Shown here one piece after another: positions 40,042 to 48,774 of a DNA stretch of 64,000 nucleotides. The DNA is from a virus. The DNA is taken from IMG/VR virus record IMGVR_UViG_3300007609_000013, positions 1 to 64,000 of that record, one strand, 5' to 3'. A program made the translations under genes and the position numbers. The notes under the pieces are model-generated. The model was not told where the DNA came from. It searched no databases and was given only the letters and a program-made list of their open reading frames with translations. The first letter of the stretch is position 1. Every line of letters begins with the position of its first letter.

Positions 40042-40867
40042 GCCCACACAAGATCTTACCGTACAAAGTTTTGCAAGAGGGTGCGGCGCACAAGTTTTGC
40101 ATATCAAGCATTATGAACGCAACGGATTTAATCCCAAGTGTACAGGAGTGATTTTTGCTGGAATACTGCGTGGCAATGCCCAGTTATATCAGCATGCAAG
40201 AGCACAAGGAATTGACACTTATATGATAGATCACGCATACCTAGGTGGCGGCACATATGAACCTCCGTACTGGATGCGTATAACCAAAAACGGATTTGTT
40301 CAAAACAAAATTGTAGATGATATTGATCAAAAAAGATACAAAAGGTATTTTAAAAAAAATCTTCAGCCGTGGAACTTCAAAGACAAAAAGAAAATTTACA
40401 TATTACCCCCGACTCAAGCAGTACAATATGCCATAGGTGCACAGAAATGGTTGAGCAAAACCGTCAGCAGTCTCAAAACACAAACTGAAGACACTAGACT
40501 ACAGTTGGTAGTAAGTGAAAAACCAAATCAGCCTGTGGTAAATCAGCAAACTGGCAAAATCACAGGAAGAACTCCTAAAAAGAAAAAAGCAGAAAACTGG
40601 AATCAACTATTAGACGAAGCCTATTGTGTGGTTGCTTTCAACAGCAATCTTGCAATCACTGCACTAGAAAAAGGAGTTCCGGTGATAACAACAAAATTTT
40701 GCCCAGCATATCCTCTCAGCAACAATGTAAAAAGTATATTGGATCTACAGTGTTTTCATCGCCAGGAGTTGTTTGAAAGTCTAAGCATGGGACAGTTTAA
40801 CATATACGAAATGCGCAACGGCTATGCATACAAAATGTTACAACAAATGGATCAAGTGCATGAATAA
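40016..40867 (+). CDS. GT-B-like glycan transferase (member 3)
   Basis: A 283-residue basic protein. The N-terminus (MLYAYITGKPTQDL) differs from its neighbours, while the C-terminal segment YCVVAFNSNLAITALEKGVP and VITTKFCPAYPL matches their conserved block. It overlaps the flanking genes at both ends. Confidence 0.62.
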   Translation: MLYAYITGKPTQDLTVQSFARGCGAQVLHIKHYERNGFNPKCTGVIFAGILRGNAQLYQHARAQGIDTYMIDHAYLGGGTYEPPYWMRITKNGFVQNKIVDDIDQKRYKRYFKKNLQPWNFKDKKKIYILPPTQAVQYAIGAQKWLSKTVSSLKTQTEDTRLQLVVSEKPNQPVVNQQTGKITGRTPKKKKAENWNQLLDEAYCVVAFNSNLAITALEKGVPVITTKFCPAYPLSNNVKSILDLQCFHRQELFESLSMGQFNIYEMRNGYAYKMLQQMDQVHE

Positions 40868-41957
40868 AATAAAATTATTTGCTCCGATGAGTAGTAAGGC
40901 TGTTGCGGGCATGCAATCGTGGCTGGATAACAACTCACATGTGGTTGGCTTTGAAATGTACACATCTTCGAGAATAGCAAACAATATTATACAAAACGAT
41001 TGTTTTTTAACCCTAACCGAATGGCAATATTTTCTTGAATGTGACGCTGTGGTATTGTTTGGAACATGGGGTAGCACGCACCCAGACCGACAACTTACAC
41101 CTAATTCAACACTAGACCTATCTTGTGTAAAAAGACAAGCCTATTTGGAATACATCAACAGAAACATGGTGGATCTTTGCAAAAAGTATCATAAACCAAT
41201 CATTGTTATAGAAACTGCTACCTACAGCAGAACAAGGGCAAATCATCTAGATGAATGGCATCTCAAAGGTGTTAAGCCGAGGTATTATAGGATGGGCATA
41301 AATCACTGGACCTGGAGTAGAACCACATGGTGCGATGCATCCATGGACGAAGGCAACAGAGACCTAATTTTTTACAATAAGTTTGAAGAGTATGCAAAAA
41401 AACCTTTTCCTATAAACAGACGCAGATGGCGACACAATCTCAAAGGTGATGTATACATTGTTGCCGGCCTTGAGCATGATCCGACCAGCAACGAATCTAT
41501 AGATCGATGGATACAAAAAAGCATTAGAAAAATTCAACAGCATTCTACTAGAAAAATTATTGTGAGATCGCATCCGCTCAGCAGTCTTGACTATGAAGAA
41601 ATTCTCAAAGACTTTGATTCAAAAAAAGTAAGTTATATCCCCGAAGAAAAACAGCAGACTATCAAAGATGACAGCAAAAAAATGTATTGCGCTGTGGTAG
41701 ACAGCAGTACCAGCGTGTTTGAACTGTTAGATTTAGGAATTCCTGTTTTTTGTACTGAACACAGTTTTGCTGCACCTTTTGGCAACACTGATTTATCAAA
41801 AATCGAAAAGCCTGTTCTCAAAGACAAAAAATTCTACTCGCAATGGGTGCAACAAATGTGTTACACTGAGTTTTCTTTTGGTGAGTTCACAGAAGGGCAA
41901 ATTTTTAAATATATAAGAAAATTACTGGATAAGTATCACACAATAGGAATCAATTAA
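40860..41957 (+). CDS. GT-B-like glycan transferase (member 4)
   Basis: A 365-residue protein from ATG 40860, overlapping the upstream stop. IIVRSHPLSSLDYEE and VDSSTSVFELLDLGIPVF form the conserved C-terminal block of this family. The N-terminal domain (NKIKLFAPMSSKAVAGM) is distinct. It is the last transferase before the GDP-sugar genes. Confidence 0.64.
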   Translation: MNKIKLFAPMSSKAVAGMQSWLDNNSHVVGFEMYTSSRIANNIIQNDCFLTLTEWQYFLECDAVVLFGTWGSTHPDRQLTPNSTLDLSCVKRQAYLEYINRNMVDLCKKYHKPIIVIETATYSRTRANHLDEWHLKGVKPRYYRMGINHWTWSRTTWCDASMDEGNRDLIFYNKFEEYAKKPFPINRRRWRHNLKGDVYIVAGLEHDPTSNESIDRWIQKSIRKIQQHSTRKIIVRSHPLSSLDYEEILKDFDSKKVSYIPEEKQQTIKDDSKKMYCAVVDSSTSVFELLDLGIPVFCTEHSFAAPFGNTDLSKIEKPVLKDKKFYSQWVQQMCYTEFSFGEFTEGQIFKYIRKLLDKYHTIGIN

Positions 41958-43126
41958 TGTATAGTTTAGCACACGACACCTGGGATCAGCGCGAAGTTGA
42001 TGCTCTACAAAAAGTAATATCCAGCGGTAGGTATACCATGGGCCCACAAGTAAAAGAATTCGAGCAACAGTTTGCCAAATATGTGGGCTCAAAACATGCA
42101 ATTATGACCAACAGTGGTAGCAGTGCAAATCTGGTTGCACTCACGGCCTTGGTTCAAAATCCACGTTATGACTTATCGCCTGGTGATGAAGTGATTGTAC
42201 CTAGTGTAAGCTGGAGCACTACGTATTTTCCTGTGCATCAAAACGGGCTTGTGTTAAAATTTGTTGATGTAGACAGATCTTCACTTAATCTGAATATTGA
42301 TCTTGTAAAAAACGCCATCACAGAAAAAACCAAAGCAATTTTTGCTGTAAACCTATTAGGCAACAGTTGCGAATTGCAACTGCTCAAAAACATCTGTGAA
42401 CAACATAATCTGGTGTTAATTGAAGATAATTGCGAAAGTTTTGGCGCTATGCACGATGACAAATATTGTGGAACTTGGGGTGCTGCCGGTACTTTTAGTT
42501 TTTTCTTCAGTCATCACTTGCAAACAATGGAAGGAGGAATGGTAGTAACCAACGACAGCGATCTTGCAGATTATATGCGAAGTATTCGAGCTCACGGTTG
42601 GGTAAGAGACTTGTCTCCTCAAAATAGTTTGTATGAGCACACAGGCAACAGTTTTGAAGACAGTTTCCGGTTTGTTCTTCCAGGATATTGTGTTCGCCCA
42701 CTTGAAATGAGCGGCGCAGTTGGAAAAGTACAGTTGGAAAAATCCATAGAAATGTTGTCCCAGCGCAACGCTAACGCGATGGCGTATCACGAGCTGTTTG
42801 ACGACTTTGATGTAGTACAAACTCAAACGCCTACTATACCTGGACAGCACAGCTATTTTGGTTTTAGTCTTATACTACAAAATCAACTTGCTGGTCGCAG
42901 AGAGGAAGTTGTCGAACTATTCAAACATCACGGTATCGAGTGCCGTCCTATTGTGGCTGGCAACTTTGTGCGCAATCCTGTGATCAATAGACTCAATCAT
43001 ATTCGAGAAGATCAATATCCTGTTGCTGATGATATCCACGACAACGGATTCTTCTTGGGCAATGATAATCGTGTGCTGGTTGAAAGTTTATGCAAAGTAA
43101 AAGAACTATTAGAGAGTTTGGTATGA
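41957..43126 (+). CDS. colD: GDP-4-keto-6-deoxymannose 3-dehydratase (ColD-type)
   Basis: A 389-residue DegT/DnrJ-family PLP enzyme. It follows ColD closely in remembered pattern: FTMG-like YTMGPQVKEFEQQFAKY, DEVIVPSVSWSTTYFPV at 77-92, LIEDNCES at 154-161, and TFSFFFSHHLQTMEGGM at 179-195. Aminotransferases of this family have a Lys at the position of His187; ColD has His there and uses it to remove the C3 hydroxyl. So this is a dehydratase rather than an aminotransferase. It overlaps gmd (ATGA), which makes its substrate. Confidence 0.88.
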   Translation: MYSLAHDTWDQREVDALQKVISSGRYTMGPQVKEFEQQFAKYVGSKHAIMTNSGSSANLVALTALVQNPRYDLSPGDEVIVPSVSWSTTYFPVHQNGLVLKFVDVDRSSLNLNIDLVKNAITEKTKAIFAVNLLGNSCELQLLKNICEQHNLVLIEDNCESFGAMHDDKYCGTWGAAGTFSFFFSHHLQTMEGGMVVTNDSDLADYMRSIRAHGWVRDLSPQNSLYEHTGNSFEDSFRFVLPGYCVRPLEMSGAVGKVQLEKSIEMLSQRNANAMAYHELFDDFDVVQTQTPTIPGQHSYFGFSLILQNQLAGRREEVVELFKHHGIECRPIVAGNFVRNPVINRLNHIREDQYPVADDIHDNGFFLGNDNRVLVESLCKVKELLESLV

Positions 43127-44094
43127 CCACAGCAGTAATCACAGGATTTCCAGGACAAGATGCATGTTATCTTGCAGATTTTTTGCTGCAAAAAAATTAT
43201 ACTGTTGTAGGTGTAATCAAACGTTACAGTGTGCCTAATCTTTCTAACCTAGAATTTTTCAAACTTCAGCAACGTGGTCTAATATTAGAAACAGGTGATG
43301 TCACTGATGTTGGCAGTTTGTTTGATATTGTTGAGCAGTACCAGCCAGATGAGTTTTATAATCTTGCCGCACAGAGTTATGTAGGAGGCAGCTGGCGACT
43401 AGCACACACAACCACAGATGTAGATGCTATTGGTCCATTAAACTGCTTAGAAGCTGTTCGTAGAATTAAACCAGACTGTAGATTTTATCAAGCAGGCACC
43501 AGCGAAATGTTTGGCAACAGCCACAACAATGGATGGCAAAGAGAAAACACAAACATGATGCCACGCAGTCCTTATGGAGTTGCTAAACTCTATGGCTATC
43601 ACATCACACGAAACATGAGAGAAAGCTATGATATGTTTGCATGCAGTGGTGTTTTGTTTAATCATGAGTCGCCCATTAGAGGAATAGAGTTTGTGACTAG
43701 AAAAGTCACCGACGGAGTTGCACAGATTGTGACAGGCAAAGCAGATAATATTGAACTTGGCAATCTCGATGCAGAAAGAGATTGGGGCTTTGCCGGAGAC
43801 TTTGTGGAGGCTATGTGGATGATGTTGCAAGCTGAAACTCCAGTTGACTATGTGTGTGCCACCGGCGAAACACATTCAGTTCAAAAGTTATGCGAAACGG
43901 CTTTTGCCGCTGCAGGAATTAACAATTGGCAAAAGTATGTTGTGTCCACAGATAGATACAAACGTCCAGCAGAGCTGAATTATCTCAGAGGGGATAGCAC
44001 CAAACTAAGAGAAGAACTTGGCTGGCAACCCAGAGTAAATTTTGACACTCTTGTTGCTATGATGATAGAAGAAGACATTGCTAGGCACCAATGA
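43123..44094 (+). CDS. gmd: GDP-mannose 4,6-dehydratase
   Basis: A 323-residue SDR-family enzyme from ATG 43123. The NADP site is TGFPGQDACYLADFL (usual form GxxGQDGxYL). YQAGTSEMFGN and SPYGVAKLYGY provide the Thr and the YxxxK catalytic residues, and FNHESPIRG is the characteristic GMD block. It turns GDP-mannose into GDP-4-keto-6-deoxymannose, the ColD substrate. The frame upstream of 43123 belongs to colD. Confidence 0.92.
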   Translation: MTTAVITGFPGQDACYLADFLLQKNYTVVGVIKRYSVPNLSNLEFFKLQQRGLILETGDVTDVGSLFDIVEQYQPDEFYNLAAQSYVGGSWRLAHTTTDVDAIGPLNCLEAVRRIKPDCRFYQAGTSEMFGNSHNNGWQRENTNMMPRSPYGVAKLYGYHITRNMRESYDMFACSGVLFNHESPIRGIEFVTRKVTDGVAQIVTGKADNIELGNLDAERDWGFAGDFVEAMWMMLQAETPVDYVCATGETHSVQKLCETAFAAAGINNWQKYVVSTDRYKRPAELNYLRGDSTKLREELGWQPRVNFDTLVAMMIEEDIARHQ

Positions 44095-44630
44095 AAATTT
44101 ACATCACAGGACACACCAGCGGACTAGGGCTAGCATTGTACAAATGGCTACCGCTCAGCGGACACGAAGTTGCAGGACTTAGCAGAACAAATGGTTATGA
44201 TCTCAACAAGTTTTTGCCAGTGTATGATGATTTTGACGTTTACATAAACAATGCGTATGTAGGCTATCGACAGATTGATCTGTTGTATGCTCTCTTTGAA
44301 AAAAATCAACACAGAAAGTGCCAAATTGTCAACATTGGCAGTGTAAGCGCCGATGGTAATTATGATAGAGTAAACGAATATGCAGTACACAAAGCTGCTC
44401 TTGACAAAGCATGTATGCAATTGCAACTCATAGACAGCGAGTGCAAAGTAGTGCAGGTAAAACTAGGTAGAATGGATACACCTTTGGTTGCCGACAAAGT
44501 TAACATGCCAAAAATCAATCCAGAATTTGTAGCTCAGTATATTACTAGCAATGTAATTAATGTACCAAAAAACATTCTAGTGAAAAATCTTACTTTAGAC
44601 ATAATGCACAGTCGGAGACCAACACAATGA
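44091..44630 (+). CDS. Short-chain dehydrogenase/reductase, candidate last step
   Basis: A 179-residue SDR with TGHTSGLGLALYKWL (cofactor loop), a NIGSVSA Ser and YAVHKAAL (YxxxK). It is shorter than ColC-type epimerase/reductases (about 300 residues), so it may only reduce the 4-keto group, or act elsewhere. It overlaps gmd (ATGA) and the sulfotransferase, placing it in the sugar pathway. Confidence 0.8.
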   Translation: MKIYITGHTSGLGLALYKWLPLSGHEVAGLSRTNGYDLNKFLPVYDDFDVYINNAYVGYRQIDLLYALFEKNQHRKCQIVNIGSVSADGNYDRVNEYAVHKAALDKACMQLQLIDSECKVVQVKLGRMDTPLVADKVNMPKINPEFVAQYITSNVINVPKNILVKNLTLDIMHSRRPTQ

Positions 44631-45247
44631 CAAAAGCACTGAAAAAAGCATTTAATATAAGTCAATGGAACTCTTTAAAGTTAAACTATTGGGGTATACC
44701 CAAATGCGGAAATACCAGTGTTAAATATGCATTGTTAAAAACAATTAATAAAACACATCAAGATACCAGCGAAACACATCAATGGGTACATGGGCTTGAT
44801 CATGCAGAGTATATCAGCAGGGAAACAGCATTAAGCAATGGGTATAACAATTTTGCAACAATACGAAATCCATACGATCGTGTAAAAAGTTTATACAAAG
44901 ATTTTGGAATACGCAGGGCCGATATTAAAATCATGCCCGGTGTTGACAGTGGAAAACTACAGAATTTAGATTATTTTTTAAAACATTATATTCAGCAAAG
45001 CACCGATGCCAACAATATTCATCTTAGAAGTTTGTCTTATTTTTTAATAAAAGACAATAAACTTCTAATTGATAATGTTGTAGATATCAATCAAGTGGAT
45101 ATTTTCCTATCTAAATATAAAATTGATGTACCTACCTTAAATACCACTCAAGACATTGATATTGAATTCACAGATCAACAAAAGTATCTAATTTACACTA
45201 GATATCAACAAGATTTTGAAATATTTGGATACAACAAATGCTTCTAG
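44627..45247 (+). CDS. Sulfotransferase
   Basis: A 206-residue protein with the PAPS-binding loop YWGIPKCGNTS at 21-31 and the 3'-phosphate block ATIRNPYDRVKSLY at 77-90, as in carbohydrate sulfotransferases. The substrate is presumably a glycan made by this operon (inference). It overlaps both neighbours. It is more AT-rich than the genes before it. Confidence 0.82.
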   Translation: MTKALKKAFNISQWNSLKLNYWGIPKCGNTSVKYALLKTINKTHQDTSETHQWVHGLDHAEYISRETALSNGYNNFATIRNPYDRVKSLYKDFGIRRADIKIMPGVDSGKLQNLDYFLKHYIQQSTDANNIHLRSLSYFLIKDNKLLIDNVVDINQVDIFLSKYKIDVPTLNTTQDIDIEFTDQQKYLIYTRYQQDFEIFGYNKCF

Positions 45248-45819
45248 CAGATCAAACTCTTAAAATTTTACTCAACGAATATAATTTTAACACTGTACTA
45301 GATATAGGATGCGGTCCTGGAAAGCACAGCAATAGATTGCGTGCCGCTGGAAAAAATGTAACCAGCACTGATTTTACTGCAAGGTTTGAAGGGGTAGTAG
45401 AAGGAGACTATGCTAGTTTAAAATTTCAACCACACGACGCTATATGGTGTAGTCATGTGTTAGAGCATGTTTTAGACATTCAAAGTTTTCTTTCCAAGCT
45501 AATCAGAGAATGCAAAGAAGGTGGGCCTATTGCAATTACCGTACCACCGCTCAAGCATCAAATAGTAGGAGGGCATGTGAGTCTTTGGAATGCTGGACTG
45601 CTATTGTATAGGTTAGTATTAGCAGGGCTGGACTGTAGAGAAGCCAGAGTAGGATGTTATGGATATAATGTTAGCGTTATAGTTGAAAAGAAAATGATTC
45701 AACAAATGCCATCTATTAGAATGGGCGGTGGCGATATTGAATTATTATCAGATTATTTTCCAATACCAGTAAAACAAGGATTCAACGGCAAAGATATTAG
45801 TCATCGTTGGACTAACTAG
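45238..45819 (+). CDS. SAM-dependent methyltransferase
   Basis: A 193-residue methyltransferase. Motif I is VLDIGCGPGKHSN at 20-32, and AIWCSHVLEHVLD fits motif IV. It resembles O-antigen/sugar methyltransferases of the UbiE type. It is the last gene of the plus-strand operon and overlaps the opposing glycosyltransferase by eight bases. Confidence 0.83.
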   Translation: MLLADQTLKILLNEYNFNTVLDIGCGPGKHSNRLRAAGKNVTSTDFTARFEGVVEGDYASLKFQPHDAIWCSHVLEHVLDIQSFLSKLIRECKEGGPIAITVPPLKHQIVGGHVSLWNAGLLLYRLVLAGLDCREARVGCYGYNVSVIVEKKMIQQMPSIRMGGGDIELLSDYFPIPVKQGFNGKDISHRWTN

Positions 45820-46495
45820 TGTACATGTTAATTACTTCTTTTTTCCACACATCTGAATATTCGCAATCTCTCATGTGCTCGAACCACGGACCGCCTTCGG
45901 TGAGGTGCAGCATTTTTGGCTGTCCGTCGGCGGGCTCATGATAATGTCCGACCAACCAATTCCACTCGTGTGAAATTTCCCCTATCTCACTGTCTTTACA
46001 CCACTCGAATCTATGTAGATACTTGCCTGTTTGAACGTTGACATTTTCTTTGGTTAGATTTTTAACTACACTAGGATGAGCACAGTTCAACAACATCACA
46101 CTGCTCCAATTTTTCCGTGGATAAGGTAATTGTAATTGTCCGTCCATCTTGGTACCTTCAGGTGGATTGTAGTTGTGTTTTGCAACCATCACTGCATATT
46201 GATCATCTGCTTGGTCAAACAGGGTGTTTACATCTTCCAAGCATACCATATCGCAGTCAATGAACAATGCCCATCCTTTGTATCCGGCTAGATAAGGTAC
46301 TAGAAATCGTGTGAATGTAAATTCAGTGCTGGCAAGTTTGTCTGGCTCCCTAAAATAGTGGCCGTGCTTTCGCAAGTCTTGATGTTTGAGTGGTATAAGT
46401 TTAACAGGTTTGCTGGCTCGTCGTTGTATACTGTGTTCGCAGACCTGGTATGCAATGTCTTCTCGGCTGTCCCAGCCTATGTAAATTTTGTTCAT
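45812..46495 (-). CDS. GT8-like glycosyltransferase
   Basis: A 227-residue protein from ATG 46495. MNKIYIGWDSREDIAYQVCE starts the nucleotide-sugar fold and LFIDCDMVCL holds the DxD motif. SSVMLLNCAHP and the C-terminal HLTEGGPWFE fit family 8-type transferases of marine phages. ATAAATA plus five bases precedes the ATG. The acceptor is unknown. Confidence 0.8.
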   Translation of the reverse strand: MNKIYIGWDSREDIAYQVCEHSIQRRASKPVKLIPLKHQDLRKHGHYFREPDKLASTEFTFTRFLVPYLAGYKGWALFIDCDMVCLEDVNTLFDQADDQYAVMVAKHNYNPPEGTKMDGQLQLPYPRKNWSSVMLLNCAHPSVVKNLTKENVNVQTGKYLHRFEWCKDSEIGEISHEWNWLVGHYHEPADGQPKMLHLTEGGPWFEHMRDCEYSDVWKKEVINMYTS

Positions 46496-46500
46496 GCGAG

Positions 46501-46517
46501 TATTTATTGAGTAAATA
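46501..46517. promoter_or_regulatory. Divergent late-type elements
   Basis: The minus strand has ATAAATA (46507-46501) five bases before ATG 46495. The plus strand has GTAAATA (46511-46517) 17 bases before ATG 46535, with ACGAGAG between. Confidence 0.5.
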
Positions 46518-46534
46518 TACAACGAGAGCATTCT

Positions 46535-47272
46535 ATGACCACATACAAAACTATTTTTATTTCTGACATTCATCTAGGCACAAGAGGTTGTAAAGCAGAT
46601 TTGCTGTGCAAGTTTCTCAAAGAGCATACCTGTGAACAATTGTATCTAGTAGGCGACATCATCGACGGTTGGCGCATGAAAAAGAGTTGGTACTGGCCAC
46701 AAAGTCATACCAACGTTGTAAGACGCATCCTCACAGCAGCCAAGCGCGGCACAGAAGTACACTATGTGTTGGGCAACCACGACGAAGATCTGCGTAGATT
46801 CTTACCATTTGATATATCATTTGGCAGGATCGAAATCAGCAATCGCCGAGACTATATAGGTGTTGACGGAAAAAAGTATCTTGTGATACACGGAGATCAA
46901 TTTGATACGGTGATGACTAAACACAAGTGGATGATGTTTTTTGGTGATAATTTATACAACACTCTTATATGGACTAACACCAAACTTAACCATATTCGCG
47001 GATTGCTAGGCATGGACTATTGGAGTTTGAGCCAGTATCTCAAAAGCCGCACCAAACAAGCACTGAACTTTATCTACAAGTTTGAAGAACACTTGGCATT
47101 GTATTGTCATAAAAAGGGCTACAACGGCGTGATATGTGGACATATTCATACACCTTGTATTAAAGACATAAGTGGTATTGCATACATGAACGACGGCGAC
47201 TGGGTGGAAAGCTGTAGTGCTCTAGTAGAACATCATGATGGTACATGGGAATTAATAAGGTACACAAAATGA
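46535..47272 (+). CDS. LpxH-like metallophosphoesterase
   Basis: A 245-residue calcineurin-type phosphoesterase. Metal motifs are ISDIHLGTRG (DxH), LVGDIIDGWR (GDxxD), LGNHDEDLR (GNHD), IHGDQFD and CGHIHTPC (GHxH). The layout and FDISFGRIEI region fit UDP-2,3-diacylglucosamine pyrophosphatases, which act in lipid A synthesis. A phage copy could alter the host outer membrane or act on a sugar nucleotide. It overlaps the next gene. Confidence 0.85.
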   Translation: MTTYKTIFISDIHLGTRGCKADLLCKFLKEHTCEQLYLVGDIIDGWRMKKSWYWPQSHTNVVRRILTAAKRGTEVHYVLGNHDEDLRRFLPFDISFGRIEISNRRDYIGVDGKKYLVIHGDQFDTVMTKHKWMMFFGDNLYNTLIWTNTKLNHIRGLLGMDYWSLSQYLKSRTKQALNFIYKFEEHLALYCHKKGYNGVICGHIHTPCIKDISGIAYMNDGDWVESCSALVEHHDGTWELIRYTK

Positions 47273-48045
47273 AAATAATTCTAGTCTCTGGCGGATTTGA
47301 TCCGTTGCACAGTGGTCACATCAAATACTTTCAAGCCGCAAAAGCACTAGGGGACAGGCTAGTAGTCGGTGTAAACAGCGATGCATGGCTTGAAAGGAAA
47401 AAAGGCCGTGCGTTTATGCCCGTAAAAGAACGTGCAGAAATTATTCGAAATTTAAGATGTGTTGATGCAGTAGTTGCATTTGACAATGAATATGATGTAG
47501 ACGGAACTTGTAAACAGTTTGTAAAAGACAGTTGTCGAAACTACGAGGAAGACGAAGTAGTATTCGCTAACGGTGGTGATAGAACAGAAATCAACATCCC
47601 AGAAATGAATGTATCAGCAGAAAATTTAAGTTTTGAATTTGGCGTAGGCGGAGAAGACAAAGTCAACAGCAGTAGTTGGATACTGTCTAATTGGAAAGCA
47701 CCCAAGACAAAACGTCCGTGGGGGTACTACAGAGTGTTGCACGAAGACAGTGGTGTAAAAGTCAAAGAGCTTTCTGTAGAACCAGGCAAGCAACTGAGCA
47801 TGCAAAAACATTTTCATCGCAGTGAATATTGGCTAGTAAGTGAAGGCGAAGCAACCATTGAATATCAGCAAAATGCCAAATGGACTACCGAAATAGCCAC
47901 CAAAAAAAACAAGTTCGAAGATATCAAAATACCTGTGGGCACTTGGCATAGGCTGAGCAATCACACCGAACACCCTTTAAAAATTATAGAAATACAGTAT
48001 GGTGATATCTGCGAAGAATCGGATATAGTTAGACGCAATGATTAA
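47269..48045 (+). CDS. Nucleotidyltransferase-cupin fusion
   Basis: A 258-residue protein from ATG 47269. Residues 1-140 are a cytidylyl/adenylyltransferase of the RfaE2/TagD kind (SGGFDPLHSGHIKYF with the HxGH motif). Residues 150-258 form a cupin like the C-terminal domain of mannose-6-phosphate isomerase/GMP enzymes (RPWGYYRVLH, QLSMQKHFHRSEYWLVSEG, IEIQYGD). The fusion suggests sugar-1-phosphate activation with isomerase or epimerase activity, possibly mannose related. I know no such fusion as standard. Confidence 0.82.
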   Translation: MKIILVSGGFDPLHSGHIKYFQAAKALGDRLVVGVNSDAWLERKKGRAFMPVKERAEIIRNLRCVDAVVAFDNEYDVDGTCKQFVKDSCRNYEEDEVVFANGGDRTEINIPEMNVSAENLSFEFGVGGEDKVNSSSWILSNWKAPKTKRPWGYYRVLHEDSGVKVKELSVEPGKQLSMQKHFHRSEYWLVSEGEATIEYQQNAKWTTEIATKKNKFEDIKIPVGTWHRLSNHTEHPLKIIEIQYGDICEESDIVRRND

Positions 48046-48733
48046 TTTTGCTGTGGTGTGTGTTGGCAAGAAATACAGCACAGACTATGTGGTAAAAATG
48101 CGAAACATGATAGAAAGAAATTGCACTCTACCGCATCAATTTCACGTGTTTACAGATCAAGCATTTGCCTACAAAGATTGTGTGGTTCACCTTGTTCCAG
48201 AATTGCCAGTAGAAAAAACTGACCTTAAAGGCTGGTGGTATAAAATTTATCTATTCGATCAGCACAATGGTTTGTCAGGCAAGGTTTTTTATCTAGATCT
48301 AGACTGTGTTATTATCGACAACATAGATCATCTCATTGAAGCAGATGATGAATTCTACATCTGCCAAGATTTCAATCGACACAGAATACCTCATATTAAA
48401 TTGGTCAACAGCAGTGTAATGCAGTGGACTGTGAGTGCAAGCACACACAAAATCTGGCAACAATGGCAGGAAAGATCTAGTCTTTATGTAAAAAAACACA
48501 GAGGAGATCAAGATTATCTGGCCAATGAATGTCCATGGATCACATTTAAATTTAATAATGCACAATCAATAGTCAGCTACAAATGGGAAGTTTGCAACAA
48601 TCGCCACAACAAGTTAAGTGAACTAGAATATAATGCTCTGTATCAACCACAGCATTCTATTTTGGTTTTTCATGGTAAGCCTGATCCTCATGAAGTTAAT
48701 AGCGATGCAATAATAAAAAATGCATGGAGATAA
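48038..48733 (+). CDS. Glycosyltransferase (DxD type)
   Basis: A 231-residue protein. NFAVVCVGKKYSTDYVV starts the fold, GWWYKIYLF precedes VFYLDLDCVIID with the DLD motif, and the C-terminus has LVFHGKPDPHEV. This is a GT8-like layout frequent in phages. It overlaps the fusion gene by eight bases. Confidence 0.78.
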   Translation: MINFAVVCVGKKYSTDYVVKMRNMIERNCTLPHQFHVFTDQAFAYKDCVVHLVPELPVEKTDLKGWWYKIYLFDQHNGLSGKVFYLDLDCVIIDNIDHLIEADDEFYICQDFNRHRIPHIKLVNSSVMQWTVSASTHKIWQQWQERSSLYVKKHRGDQDYLANECPWITFKFNNAQSIVSYKWEVCNNRHNKLSELEYNALYQPQHSILVFHGKPDPHEVNSDAIIKNAWR

Positions 48734-48774
48734 AAATGAGATCAACGTTTTCAAAAATAGAACAGTTTAAAAAT

